Shown in pieces: positions 24,938 through 33,016 of a DNA stretch of 43,102 nucleotides. Each line of letters opens with the position of its first letter. Within the stretch, counting starts at the first letter, position 1. The position numbers were made by a program, and so were the translations under genes. The notes under the pieces are model-generated. The model did not search any database, was not told the DNA's origin, and saw only the letters and a program-made list of their open reading frames with translations. Source of the DNA: an uncultured Clostridia bacterium (lineage in GTDB: Bacteria > Bacillota > Clostridia > Oscillospirales > Acutalibacteraceae); contig CAMMVF010000021.1 in the NCBI GenBank assembly GCA_946500295.1, positions 1 through 43,102 of the forward strand, read 5' to 3'.

Positions 24938-26869
24938 TCAAGAATTCTCCTTAGTAAAGTTGAGAAGTCCGCCTGCGAGGATAATAGCCTTAGTCCTATC
25001 AGTAAGCTCACACTTAGCCACAATTTGCTTGCCTGTGGTTTTATTGGTGATTACAATATCCTTGCCATCTTCCACACAAGACTTGACATCAGGCATTGAG
25101 AGAAGGTCGCCCTGAGAAATCTGCTCATAATCTGACTCGTTTTCAAATGTGAGGGGAAGTATGCCTGCGTTTATTAGGTTTGAACGGTGAATTCTGGCAA
25201 AGCTCTTTACCAGCACCGCCTTTACACCGAGGTAGAGCGGAGCCAAGGCAGCATGCTCTCTCGAAGAGCCCTGACCGTAGTTCTGTCCGCCTACAATAAT
25301 GCTCTGACCGAGCTCCTTAGCTCTAGCGGGGAAGTCCTTATCGCAGACAGTGAAGCAATGCTGAGAAATAGCGGGTATATTTGATCGCAACGGCAAAATC
25401 TTAGCTCCTGCCGGCATAATGTGGTCGGTAGTAATGTTATCACCCACCTTTAGTGCGCACTGAGCCTCAATGCTCTGTGCAAGCGGCTCAGTTGTAGGGA
25501 ACGGCTTGATATTCGGACCCCTCAAAATCTCAACGCTGTCCATTTCCTCTACCGGAGCCGGAGGAACAACCATGTTGTCGTTTATCAAAAACTCCTCGGG
25601 CATTACAATTTCAGGCTGCTCGCCCAAGGTAGTCGGATCGCAGAATACTCCTGCCAGAGCAGAGGCTGCTGCGGTTTCCGGAGAAACAAGATAAATCTGA
25701 CCGTCGGCTGTGCCAGAGCGGCCCTCAAAGTTTCTGTTGAAGGTTCTCAGCGAAATTCCCTTTGAGTTTGGCGACTGACCCATGCCGATACACGGTCCGC
25801 AAGCGCACTCGAGGATTCTCGCTCCTGCGGCAATCAAATCGCCCAAAGCGCCGTTTAAAGCGAGCATATTGTAAACCTGCTTCGAGCCGGGAGCAATAGA
25901 GAGACTTACGTTCTCTGCAATAGTCTTGCCCTTTAATATTGAAGCAACAATCATCAAATCTCTGTAGGAGGAGTTTGTGCATGAACCAATGCAAACCTGA
26001 TCTACAGTCTGACCGGCAAGCTCTGATATGCTCTTTACATTATCAGGGCTGTGCGGACATGCCGCCATTGGGACAAGAGTACTGAGGTCGATATCTATAA
26101 CCTCGTCATATACAGCGTCATCATCGCTCTTCTGTTCGCTCCAGTCCTCTTCTCTGCCCTGTGCCTTCAAAAACTCTCTTGTAATCTCGTCCGAGGGAAA
26201 GATTGAAGTCGTAGCTCCAAGCTCCGCACCCATATTGGTAATTGTAGCTCTCTCGGGTACCGAAAGAGTCTTTATGCCCTCTCCACCGTACTCGATAATC
26301 TTTCCTACGCCGCCCTTTACGGACATAATTTTCAAAACCTCAAGAATTATATCCTTTGCTGATACCCAAGGTCTTAGCTTTCCTGTGAGGTTAATTTTAA
26401 CCATCTTCGGCATTGTAATGTAGTAAGCTCCGCCGCCCATGGCTACGGCTACATCCAAGCCGCCGGCACCCATGGCGAGCATACCGATTCCGCCGCCGGT
26501 AGGCGTGTGGCTGTCAGAGCCTATAAGGGTCTTTCCGGGTTTGCCAAAGCGCTCAAGGTGCACCTGGTGGCAAATGCCGTTACCCGGTCGCGAGAAATAG
26601 ATTCCATGCTTTTTTGCAACGGACTGAATAAAGCGATGATCGTCGGCATTTTCAAAACCGGTTTGCAATGTGTTGTGGTCGATGTACGCCACGCTCTTTT
26701 CAGTCTTAACTCTCGGAACCCCCATAGCCTCAAATTCGAGATATGCCATAGTGCCCGTAGCGTCCTGCGTCAAAGTCTGGTCGATTTTAAGTCCTACATC
26801 CGTTCCGACTGTCATATCGCCGGAGAGCAGATGAGCTTTAATTATTTTTTGCGCCAAGGTCAAGCCCAA
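24938..26869 (-). CDS. acn: Aconitate hydratase
   Basis: A 643-residue aconitase that interconverts citrate and isocitrate. It is the shorter type close to LeuC-like enzymes rather than the 890-residue AcnA. Iron-sulphur cysteines are visible in CIGSCTNSSYRD and ECACGPCIGMG. The swivel domain follows, with VGGQNYGQGSSREHAAL. The start is TTG (26867-26869): a perfect AGGAGG lies 8 bases before it and no ATG fits. It heads the acn-icd operon with a strong promoter 55 bases upstream, and it is divergent from rex. The weak start codon behind a strong ribosome binding site may limit yield. Confidence 0.95.
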   Translation of the reverse strand: MGLTLAQKIIKAHLLSGDMTVGTDVGLKIDQTLTQDATGTMAYLEFEAMGVPRVKTEKSVAYIDHNTLQTGFENADDHRFIQSVAKKHGIYFSRPGNGICHQVHLERFGKPGKTLIGSDSHTPTGGGIGMLAMGAGGLDVAVAMGGGAYYITMPKMVKINLTGKLRPWVSAKDIILEVLKIMSVKGGVGKIIEYGGEGIKTLSVPERATITNMGAELGATTSIFPSDEITREFLKAQGREEDWSEQKSDDDAVYDEVIDIDLSTLVPMAACPHSPDNVKSISELAGQTVDQVCIGSCTNSSYRDLMIVASILKGKTIAENVSLSIAPGSKQVYNMLALNGALGDLIAAGARILECACGPCIGMGQSPNSKGISLRTFNRNFEGRSGTADGQIYLVSPETAAASALAGVFCDPTTLGEQPEIVMPEEFLINDNMVVPPAPVEEMDSVEILRGPNIKPFPTTEPLAQSIEAQCALKVGDNITTDHIMPAGAKILPLRSNIPAISQHCFTVCDKDFPARAKELGQSIIVGGQNYGQGSSREHAALAPLYLGVKAVLVKSFARIHRSNLINAGILPLTFENESDYEQISQGDLLSMPDVKSCVEDGKDIVITNKTTGKQIVAKCELTDRTKAIILAGGLLNFTKENS

Positions 26870-26923
26870 AAAAATCTCCTCCTTAAATTCAGGTTATTTC
26901 CTGTAAAATTTCAAATCTATTTA

Positions 26924-26952
26924 ATTATATAATACAGCTAAAAAAAAGTCAA
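26924..26952 (-). promoter_or_regulatory. Promoter of acn-icd
   Basis: On the minus strand TTGACT (26947-26952) and TATAAT (26924-26929) are 17 bases apart, with a T-rich spacer. It lies 55 bases upstream of the TTG start. Confidence 0.85.
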
Positions 26953-27100
26953 TATAATGCAGCTTCAGGGACAAATTTGTTCACACTTCGCCAATTATTA
27001 AGCTGTTTAAGTTCTGGGCGAAGTCTTTTTTGCAAGAACTCTGTATTTCACTTTCATATTTCTTGTAAAAGCACTTAATTTATGCCAACAGCAACAGCGT

Positions 27101-27118
27101 TAGTTAAAAAATTAACAA
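27101..27118. promoter_or_regulatory. Rex operator
   Basis: The site TAGTTAAAAAATTAACAA matches the Rex consensus TTGTTAANNNNTTAACAA at all but one of the defined positions. It lies about 30 bases upstream of the predicted rex -10 and about 150 bases upstream of the acn -35. Autoregulation of rex is the most likely role. Confidence 0.88.
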
Positions 27119-27206
27119 TTACCTCTTTATTTTGTCAGAAAAATAGATTATAATAACTGAGTGTAAGAAGCATGGTAAAAGTTCAGATTGTAAGAAGGAT
27201 GACCTT

Positions 27207-27893
27207 ATGGCAAAAAGAGATAATATTTCAATGTCAGTTATCAGACGTCTCCCCCGCTACTACCGTTTTTTATCAGAGCTTGCTCAAGAGGGGGTAATGA
27301 GAATATCCTCGAAGGAATTGGCCGATAAAATGAGATTTACCGCCTCTCAGGTAAGGCAGGACTTCAACTGCTTTGGCGGCTTTGGTCAGCAGGGCTACGG
27401 TTATAGTGTAGAACAGTTGAAAAATGAAATTGAATCCATCCTCGGACTGCACGAACCAAAAAGAGCCATACTCATCGGCGCAGGAAATCTGGGACGAGCT
27501 GTGGCAGCTCACATGGCTTTTGAGCCAAAGGGAATCAAGCTGATAGGAATCTTTGACCACGACGAAAAACTAATCGGAACAGTGCTGAGAAATGTCAAGA
27601 TATCCGACATGAAACTGCTGGAACAATTTTGTCTGAAACATCAACCGAATTTAGCTATTCTCTGCGTACCAAAGGAAGCCGCCAAAGAACTGAGCCGCAG
27701 ACTTTACGCTCTTGATATAAGATATTATTGGAACTTCAGCCACTATGACCTCACCACCGACTACCCGGATGTTGTTGTAGAAAACGTACATATGTCCGAT
27801 AGTCTGATGACGCTGTGCTACCGCATAAGTGACGATATAGAGAAGAAGCAAACGCAAACGCATCTGCAACACAACAAAGAGCAAAGCGGCTAA
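27207..27893 (+). CDS. rex: Redox-sensing transcriptional repressor Rex
   Basis: A 228-residue dimeric repressor that binds DNA when NADH/NAD+ is low and releases it when NADH is high, controlling fermentation genes. An N-terminal winged helix (about 1-75; MSVIRRLPRYYRFLSEL and RFTASQVRQDFNCFGGFG) is followed by a Rossmann domain with GAGNLGRAVA (91-100) and a swapped C-terminal helix. It is slightly longer than usual because of a Gln/His-rich tail. It is divergent from acn-icd with a Rex site upstream, so it probably controls itself. Confidence 0.97.
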   Translation: MAKRDNISMSVIRRLPRYYRFLSELAQEGVMRISSKELADKMRFTASQVRQDFNCFGGFGQQGYGYSVEQLKNEIESILGLHEPKRAILIGAGNLGRAVAAHMAFEPKGIKLIGIFDHDEKLIGTVLRNVKISDMKLLEQFCLKHQPNLAILCVPKEAAKELSRRLYALDIRYYWNFSHYDLTTDYPDVVVENVHMSDSLMTLCYRISDDIEKKQTQTHLQHNKEQSG

Positions 27894-28242
27894 GACATGT
27901 TGCCCGTGTTTTTCTGCTCAGCTGTATTTTTACTCCATGACATCTTAAATAATTGCAGCAATACATATAACAAAAAGCTTTACTCTATACGACTTTTATA
28001 AATAAAGCTTTGACAGAAAATTTCATCAATTAAACCTAAAAAAGCACTAAGCAAAACTGATATGCACCCCAAAAGTTAGAAACTTATGGAGGTGCATATT
28101 TTTATATTTTCATTTTCTTATAAATTGCTAAGACAAAGCTTCTGAAAGCAGTTTTATTACAACTATCTGCTCGTCCAAGCCACAAAAAGGGGTTGCAGCT
28201 TCGCTACAACCCCTAAAACGGCACAGCCGTTTATATTTGATT
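27894..28242. other. Intergenic region rex / ABC ATPase
   Basis: I see no convincing gene. A hairpin at 28062-28098 pairs atgcacccc with ggaggtgcat and contains aaaagttag, a sequence resembling IS3-family ends. The terminator of the ABC gene lies at 28188-28214. Confidence 0.6.
28188..28214 (-). terminator. Terminator of the ABC ATPase gene
   Basis: The stem aggggttg / caacccct is followed on the minus strand by TTTTTG, about 30 bases after the stop codon. Confidence 0.9.
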
Positions 28243-29349
28243 TTATCTGTTGGAAATAGTCTGCTCTGTCTCCTTATCAAAGATATGAATCTTGTTGACA
28301 TCAAGAGCAACCTTAACCTTATCACCGGGCTTAGCCTTTGAAGTAGGCTCAACGCGCGCAGTGATAGGAATACCTGCAATGCTGAGATAAAGATAAATCT
28401 CTGCACCCATAAGCTCTGTTACGTCTACGTTAGCTTCTACTACACCCTCGGAATGAGAAGCAATGTACTCCGGATCATCATATACATTCTCAGGACGGAT
28501 ACCGAATACAACCTCTTTGCCTACATAGTTGTCAAGCTTCATTCCATCTGAAGGAACTGTAATGACGTGCTTGTCAAATGTGAGTGTGTAGTTAGAACCA
28601 TTCTTACCCAACACAGCGTTGATGAAGTTCATCTGCGGCGAACCGATAAAGCCTGCAACAAACACATTGCAAGGATGATCATAAAGGTTTTGCGGTGTAT
28701 CAACCTGCTGAATAATACCGTCCTTCATAACAACGATTCTGGTACCCATTGTCATAGCCTCTGTCTGGTCATGGGTAACGTAGATAAAGGTTGTACCGAG
28801 TCTCTGGTGAAGCTTTGAAATCTCCGTTCTCATCTGAGCACGAAGCTTTGCATCAAGGTTTGAAAGCGGCTCGTCGAGAAGGAATACCTTCGGGTCACGA
28901 ACAATAGCACGACCGAGAGCAACACGCTGACGCTGACCGCCGGAGAGAGCCTTCGGCTTTCTGTCGAGCAGGTGAGCGATGTCGAGTATTCTTGCAGCCT
29001 CCTCAACACGGCGGCGCATCTCGTCCTTAGGAGTTTTACGCAGCTTCAGACCAAAAGCCATGTTGTCATAAACTGTCATGTGCGGATACAAAGCGTAGTT
29101 CTGGAATACCATTGCTATATCTCTGTCCTTGGGAGCTACATCATTTGCGAGCTTGTCTCCAATGTACAATTCTCCCTTACTTATATCCTCAAGACCGGCA
29201 ATCATTCTCAGTGTGGTCGATTTACCACAGCCGGACGGACCAACAAGAATAATAAACTCTTTATCCTCAATTTCAAGGTTAAAGTCGGATACTGCTGTAA
29301 CTCCTCCATCATAAATTTTGTAGATGTGTCTTAACGATACATTTGCCAT
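28243..29349 (-). CDS. MsmX/UgpC-type sugar ABC transporter ATPase
   Basis: A 368-residue ATPase that powers sugar uptake at the inner face of the membrane. Walker A GPSGCGKST is at 37-45; the Q-loop FQNYALYPHM, signature ALSGGQRQRVALGRA and Walker B VFLLDEPLSNLD follow. A C-terminal regulatory domain (about 240-368) is typical of MalK/UgpC/MsmX. No permease or binding protein gene is adjacent. This fits MsmX-like ATPases, which serve several sugar transporters encoded elsewhere. It is transcribed alone, with a terminator. Confidence 0.94.
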   Translation of the reverse strand: MANVSLRHIYKIYDGGVTAVSDFNLEIEDKEFIILVGPSGCGKSTTLRMIAGLEDISKGELYIGDKLANDVAPKDRDIAMVFQNYALYPHMTVYDNMAFGLKLRKTPKDEMRRRVEEAARILDIAHLLDRKPKALSGGQRQRVALGRAIVRDPKVFLLDEPLSNLDAKLRAQMRTEISKLHQRLGTTFIYVTHDQTEAMTMGTRIVVMKDGIIQQVDTPQNLYDHPCNVFVAGFIGSPQMNFINAVLGKNGSNYTLTFDKHVITVPSDGMKLDNYVGKEVVFGIRPENVYDDPEYIASHSEGVVEANVDVTELMGAEIYLYLSIAGIPITARVEPTSKAKPGDKVKVALDVNKIHIFDKETEQTISNR

Positions 29350-29538
29350 AACTAATAAAACCTCCCCTTACCTGCCCTTGGCTAAGCCGACAGATAATGA
29401 TTCATTGCGTACTGTAGTTTCCTACTGTATGTATAATAATATAACAGATTTTTATAAATCATGCTACTGATTTTTTCACTAAATCTCGGACAGCTTTTTT
29501 ATATATTTCTAATACGGTACAAAATATAGTATATTAAA

Positions 29539-30255
29539 TTAGGTAAAACTGCTGAACAAAATTTGGCTAATTTCAATATCAGTCAACTCTCGACAGCCAC
29601 CTTTGGGCAATTTTATATCAAGTGTCAAAAAACCTATGGAAATCCTTTCCAGTTTTTGTACTTTTACACCACATACAGCCAGCATTTTTTTGACTTGATG
29701 GTATTTTCCTTCGCAAATTTTGACCCCAACCCGACACGCTCCCTCGCCTTTCAGATTCTCTGCAAAGGCGCTTTTACACTTCGTACCGTCTTTAAATACA
29801 ATCCCGCTGCGAAACAAACTTATGTCATCTTCACTCAGCGGCTTGTCCGTCTGAGCGATATAGTATTTATATACATTTTTATTCGGCGACATGATTCTGT
29901 GAGAAAATTCGCCGTCGTTTGTCAATAATAAAAGCCCCGTGGTATCCTTGTCCAGCCTGCCCGCAGGAAAAAGTCCTCGGTTTTTGTACTGCGGCGGTAA
30001 AATATCAAGCACGGTCTTTTCCAAGCTGTCCTTTGTGGCGCAGACTACTCCCTCGGGCTTATTCATCATCAAATACAAATACTTCCCGCCGAGACTTTTG
30101 CCGCCGACAACAATTTCAGCCGAGCTGTCGAACTTTTTGTCACAGCTTTTGCAAACCTCTCCGTTGACTGCAACCTCACCCCGTTTTATCAGGCTTCTTG
30201 CTTCGCTGCGGGTCAAACTGCTTCGCTGTGACACCAGCTTATCAAGTCTCTCCAA
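29539..30255 (-). CDS. Pseudouridine synthase, RsuA/RluB family
   Basis: A 238-residue RNA-modifying enzyme that converts a uridine in ribosomal RNA to pseudouridine. An S4 RNA-binding domain (LDKLVSQRSSLTRSEARSLI) at the N-terminus is followed by the catalytic segment AGRLDKDTTGLLLLTNDG, whose Asp is the catalytic residue. Size and layout fit RsuA (16S target) best, but RluB/E/F relatives cannot be excluded. I chose TTG 30253-30255 because GAGGAGG lies six bases before it; no ATG fits. The start overlaps the end of the DUF4830 gene by 14 bases, so the two are coupled. Confidence 0.9.
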   Translation of the reverse strand: MERLDKLVSQRSSLTRSEARSLIKRGEVAVNGEVCKSCDKKFDSSAEIVVGGKSLGGKYLYLMMNKPEGVVCATKDSLEKTVLDILPPQYKNRGLFPAGRLDKDTTGLLLLTNDGEFSHRIMSPNKNVYKYYIAQTDKPLSEDDISLFRSGIVFKDGTKCKSAFAENLKGEGACRVGVKICEGKYHQVKKMLAVCGVKVQKLERISIGFLTLDIKLPKGGCRELTDIEISQILFSSFT

Positions 30256-30751
30256 CTTTAACCTCCTCAACCATTCCTTCAAGCACAAAACCGTGCATAA
30301 AGCCGTCAATCTCCGTGCTCGCAATATCGCCGCCGATAACCCTGCCCTCATATATAAGCAGGTTTGCATTTACAGTACAGTCGGTCTCGGGATAGTTTGT
30401 AACTCGGTAACTGACCCTTTTGCACTCCTTCCCTGCGTAGTTGTGCAAATCAAGCCCCTGCTCAAGCTGGATTTCATTGTAGCGGTTATATATGCGGTTA
30501 AAACTCTGCGGAATATTCACCGTTTCAATCGCCACAGGTTCATCTTCTACCTCCCAGCCGAACTGAGCGAGAAAAGCAACCCTCTCCTCGTTCGTGTCCG
30601 CAGCCAGCTGATACTGACCAATTTGACTGGTTGCTGTAGTCATAACCCCATCGGCGCATACGAAAAAGCGACACACTATCAATATCAGTACCGCTGCAAC
30701 GGCGGCGGTTATCAGGTATATCTTTTTTATTCGTTTGGTAGCTATGAACAT
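30242..30751 (-). CDS. DUF4830 membrane-anchored protein
   Basis: A 169-residue protein with one N-terminal membrane helix (about 9-32) and an outward domain of the DUF4830 family, common in Clostridia and of unknown function. Family marks are NEERVAFLAQFGWEVEDEP, IPQSFNRIYNRYNEIQ, GLDLHNYAG and, near the end, GGDIASTEIDGFMHGF. ATG 30749-30751 is preferred, since the longer GTG frame contains the AAAGGAG site within its first codons. It overlaps the downstream pseudouridine synthase gene by 14 bases. Confidence 0.85.
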   Translation of the reverse strand: MFIATKRIKKIYLITAAVAAVLILIVCRFFVCADGVMTTATSQIGQYQLAADTNEERVAFLAQFGWEVEDEPVAIETVNIPQSFNRIYNRYNEIQLEQGLDLHNYAGKECKRVSYRVTNYPETDCTVNANLLIYEGRVIGGDIASTEIDGFMHGFVLEGMVEEVKVGET

Positions 30752-30940
30752 TATATGATCATAAACTCCTTTCACTAAGCCGGGTTGTAAAACGCTCTAA
30801 ATAAATCGCCCTTATGGAAGACTATGATATACGCCTCAAACCCCGAATAAGAGCGAAACGCGACGAGAATTTTCAATCTTCTCCTCGTCTGCGTTATACA
30901 AATATATATGCACGGCTAAGCGAAGGTATGTATCAAAGGA

Positions 30941-31612
30941 TCAATAAAAAAGATAGTTATAAAGCTCCTCCACGCTGTCGGCTATTTTACAGCCTCCTGC
31001 ACCGAGAATCTGCTCTTTAGTGCCAAATCCATAGCTTGCACCCACGAAGTCACAACCGGCTGTCATAGCGCCCACGGCGTCGAATTTGCTGTCGCCTACT
31101 AAGCACAGCTCAGTTTTTGAAACCTTCACTCCGAGGGTATCGGCGGCATACTTAATTATATCTGCCTTTTCTTTTCTGCTGCCGTCAAGCGTAGAGCCGC
31201 ACACTGCGTCAAATATACCCGAAAGCCCTATATAATCTATTACCCAGTGTGCAAAGCCCTCATACTTGGAGGTAGCCACAGCTATGGTCGAGCCGCCCTT
31301 TTTCAAGCTTTTTAAAAGCTTATCCATCCCATTATATAGGTAGTTTTCGTACTTGCCCCGCGCTTCATAATCAACACGGTACAGCTCAACCGCACGCAGA
31401 GCCTCCTCCTCGGTAAGACCGCAAAGCACCTGAAAAGTGCTGAGCAGCGGCGGTCCTACGTACAGACTGTAGTCGCTGAGGTCGGGTATCGGCTTATTCA
31501 TAGCCTTCATAGCCGCCTCAATCCCCAATTTTACGCCGTTTGCGGAATCGCTGAGAGTTCCGTCCAAATCAAACAGCACAACGGGATATCTACCTTTTAA
31601 TTTCTTTTCCAT
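30941..31612 (-). CDS. HAD phosphatase, phosphoglycolate phosphatase-like
   Basis: A 223-residue HAD-IA hydrolase with a helical cap. FDLDGTL gives the nucleophile Asp15 and acid/base Asp17; ATSKYEG gives the Thr/Ser motif, and GDSKFDAVGA the metal-binding end. It resembles Gph and PpaX-type phosphatases; the true substrate cannot be told from sequence. GGAGG lies just before the ATG. It is 21 bases downstream of the thioesterase gene, so likely one transcript. It may be a housekeeping or metabolite-repair enzyme. Confidence 0.9.
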   Translation of the reverse strand: MEKKLKGRYPVVLFDLDGTLSDSANGVKLGIEAAMKAMNKPIPDLSDYSLYVGPPLLSTFQVLCGLTEEEALRAVELYRVDYEARGKYENYLYNGMDKLLKSLKKGGSTIAVATSKYEGFAHWVIDYIGLSGIFDAVCGSTLDGSRKEKADIIKYAADTLGVKVSKTELCLVGDSKFDAVGAMTAGCDFVGASYGFGTKEQILGAGGCKIADSVEELYNYLFY

Positions 31613-31633
31613 ACTTCCTCCGAAATCAAATCA

Positions 31634-32026
31634 TTAATCGAGCTTGCTGTCCGCCTTTTTCTGGAAGCTCTCGCTCCTGACTGAAAATCTCTCGTGCTCA
31701 CCCTCGGCAATCAATCCCTTTTCATCGTAAGCGCTGACCTCGAACACGAAGCGCCTACCGTCAATCTCAGTAAGCTTTGCCTGCGCCCAAACCTTTGCCC
31801 CTATAGGGGTAGCGCTGACATGGTCAATAGCTATTTTTGTGCCAACGGTGGTGCAGTCGTCAGCTACAAGCTGCTGCGCCATTTCGCTTGCCGCCTTTTC
31901 GATAAGCGCCACTACCATAGGAGTGGCATAGACCCTGAGGCTTCCGCTGCCTACGGTACAGGCGAGCATGCTCTCGTCAACCACGGTCTCTGCTTTATAA
32001 ATATCTCCTACTTTAAATTCTGCCAT
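31634..32026 (-). CDS. FlK-like hot-dog thioesterase
   Basis: A 130-residue hot-dog fold protein of the fluoroacetyl-CoA thioesterase-like group. The three residues that form the FlK active site (Thr42, Glu50, His76 in FlK) are matched with identical spacing: Thr in YATPMVVALIE, Glu eight residues on, His 26 further in AIDHVSATP. Most clostridial relatives are thought to act on other short acyl-CoAs; fluoroacetate is not implied. AAGGGAG precedes the ATG. It is transcribed with the HAD phosphatase downstream. Confidence 0.88.
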   Translation of the reverse strand: MAEFKVGDIYKAETVVDESMLACTVGSGSLRVYATPMVVALIEKAASEMAQQLVADDCTTVGTKIAIDHVSATPIGAKVWAQAKLTEIDGRRFVFEVSAYDEKGLIAEGEHERFSVRSESFQKKADSKLD

Positions 32027-32048
32027 ACTTACACTCCCTTAACTATTA

Positions 32049-32077
32049 TTGATAAAAAATGAATTAAATGATATACT
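32049..32077 (+). promoter_or_regulatory. Promoter of the DUF1624 gene
   Basis: TTGATA (32049-32054) and TATACT (32072-32077) are separated by 17 bases, about 76 bases before the start codon. Confidence 0.65.
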
Positions 32078-32152
32078 TACTGTAAAATTCGGCGCTTACA
32101 TTATAACCTAAAAACTGTAATTTGAAAAGTGCCTGAAATAAGCAGGATTGGA

Positions 32153-32950
32153 ATGATGAGTATTTATAATTTTCATACCTTATTTAATAAAAAGGATATA
32201 TCAAAGCGGCTGAATCTTCTGGACGAGCTCAGAGGAGCAGCCATTATATTGATGGTGATGTACCACCTGTTTTACAGCGCAGGATTTTTGTTCTCGATGA
32301 ATTGGGGAATGAGGGCTTACATATTTACCACTCCTATAGAGCCCTTTATAGCGATAACCTTTATTTTGATTTCGGGGGTCTGCTGTTCGCTGTCAAAGAA
32401 CAATCTTTTAAGGGGATTAAAGCTTGCTGTGATTTCAGTTATTGTAACCCTTGTCACCGTAATATTCACACCCGGCAGCGAGATATATTACGGCGTACTG
32501 TTTTTGCTTTCCAGCTCTATGATAATCTGCGGTATCTTGGAAAAGCCGCTAGGGCGCATCCCCCCTGCTGCCGGAGCTATAGTCAGCTTTGTCTTGTACC
32601 TTTTGCTGTGGGGAGTGCCTCACGGCTACCTCGGGGTTGACTTTCTCCGGCTCGGTTATTTGCCGAGCGAGCTGTACTCCACGAACTTCCTCGCATTTTT
32701 GGGCTTACCCGGAGCAGGCTTTCACTCGGCTGACTACTTTCCCTTGATTCCGCATTTTTTCCTCTTCCTCGGCGGCTGTTTTTTGGGCAGAATCGGCAAG
32801 GAGAAGGGCTTCCCTGAAATTTTAAAACCGCTGCGAGTTCGCCCTTTGGCTTTCTTAGGCAGACACTCGCTCGGGATTTATGTTATTCATCAGCCGCTGA
32901 TAGTCGGCATATTGTATTTATTTACGCTCATCTTACCTTCCGTGATTTAA
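32153..32950 (+). CDS. DUF1624/heparan N-acetyltransferase-like membrane protein
   Basis: A 265-residue membrane protein with about seven membrane segments. The N-terminus LLDELRGAAIILMVMYHLFY is the DUF1624 signature, shared with membrane acyltransferases that acetylate sugars. The end GRHSLGIYVIHQPLIV is also typical. The His in YHLFY is the likely functional residue by family comparison; the acceptor is unknown. I chose ATG 32153 with AGG six bases before it; ATG 32156 is equally possible. An upstream GTG at 32129 would lengthen it by eight residues. Confidence 0.82.
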   Translation: MMSIYNFHTLFNKKDISKRLNLLDELRGAAIILMVMYHLFYSAGFLFSMNWGMRAYIFTTPIEPFIAITFILISGVCCSLSKNNLLRGLKLAVISVIVTLVTVIFTPGSEIYYGVLFLLSSSMIICGILEKPLGRIPPAAGAIVSFVLYLLLWGVPHGYLGVDFLRLGYLPSELYSTNFLAFLGLPGAGFHSADYFPLIPHFFLFLGGCFLGRIGKEKGFPEILKPLRVRPLAFLGRHSLGIYVIHQPLIVGILYLFTLILPSVI

Positions 32951-32953
32951 CCC

Positions 32954-32982
32954 TTGCTATCACAGACAGCGTTTGGTATAAT
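32954..32982 (+). promoter_or_regulatory. Promoter of ychF
   Basis: TTGCTA (32954-32959) and TATAAT (32977-32982) are separated by 17 bases, 35 bases before the ATG. Confidence 0.82.
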
Positions 32983-33016
32983 TTACAGTTAGAGGATTAT
33001 CGAAAGGACGAGGAAA

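Larger units (their letters stand above)
26870..27206. other. Divergent acn / rex control region
   Basis: This region holds the acn promoter (26924-26952), a palindrome acaaatttgt (about 26970) and a Rex operator (27101-27118). A -10 box TATAAT (27149-27154) for rex lacks a clear -35 box. I see no gene. Confidence 0.7.

Noticed and set aside
28062-28098. IS3-family insertion remnant
   Set aside because: The hairpin contains an IS3-end-like word, but there is no transposase sequence nearby, so only the hairpin itself is reported.
28128-28406. 92-residue minus-strand frame after the ABC ATPase
   Set aside because: It overlaps the end of the ATPase gene in another frame and runs through its terminator.
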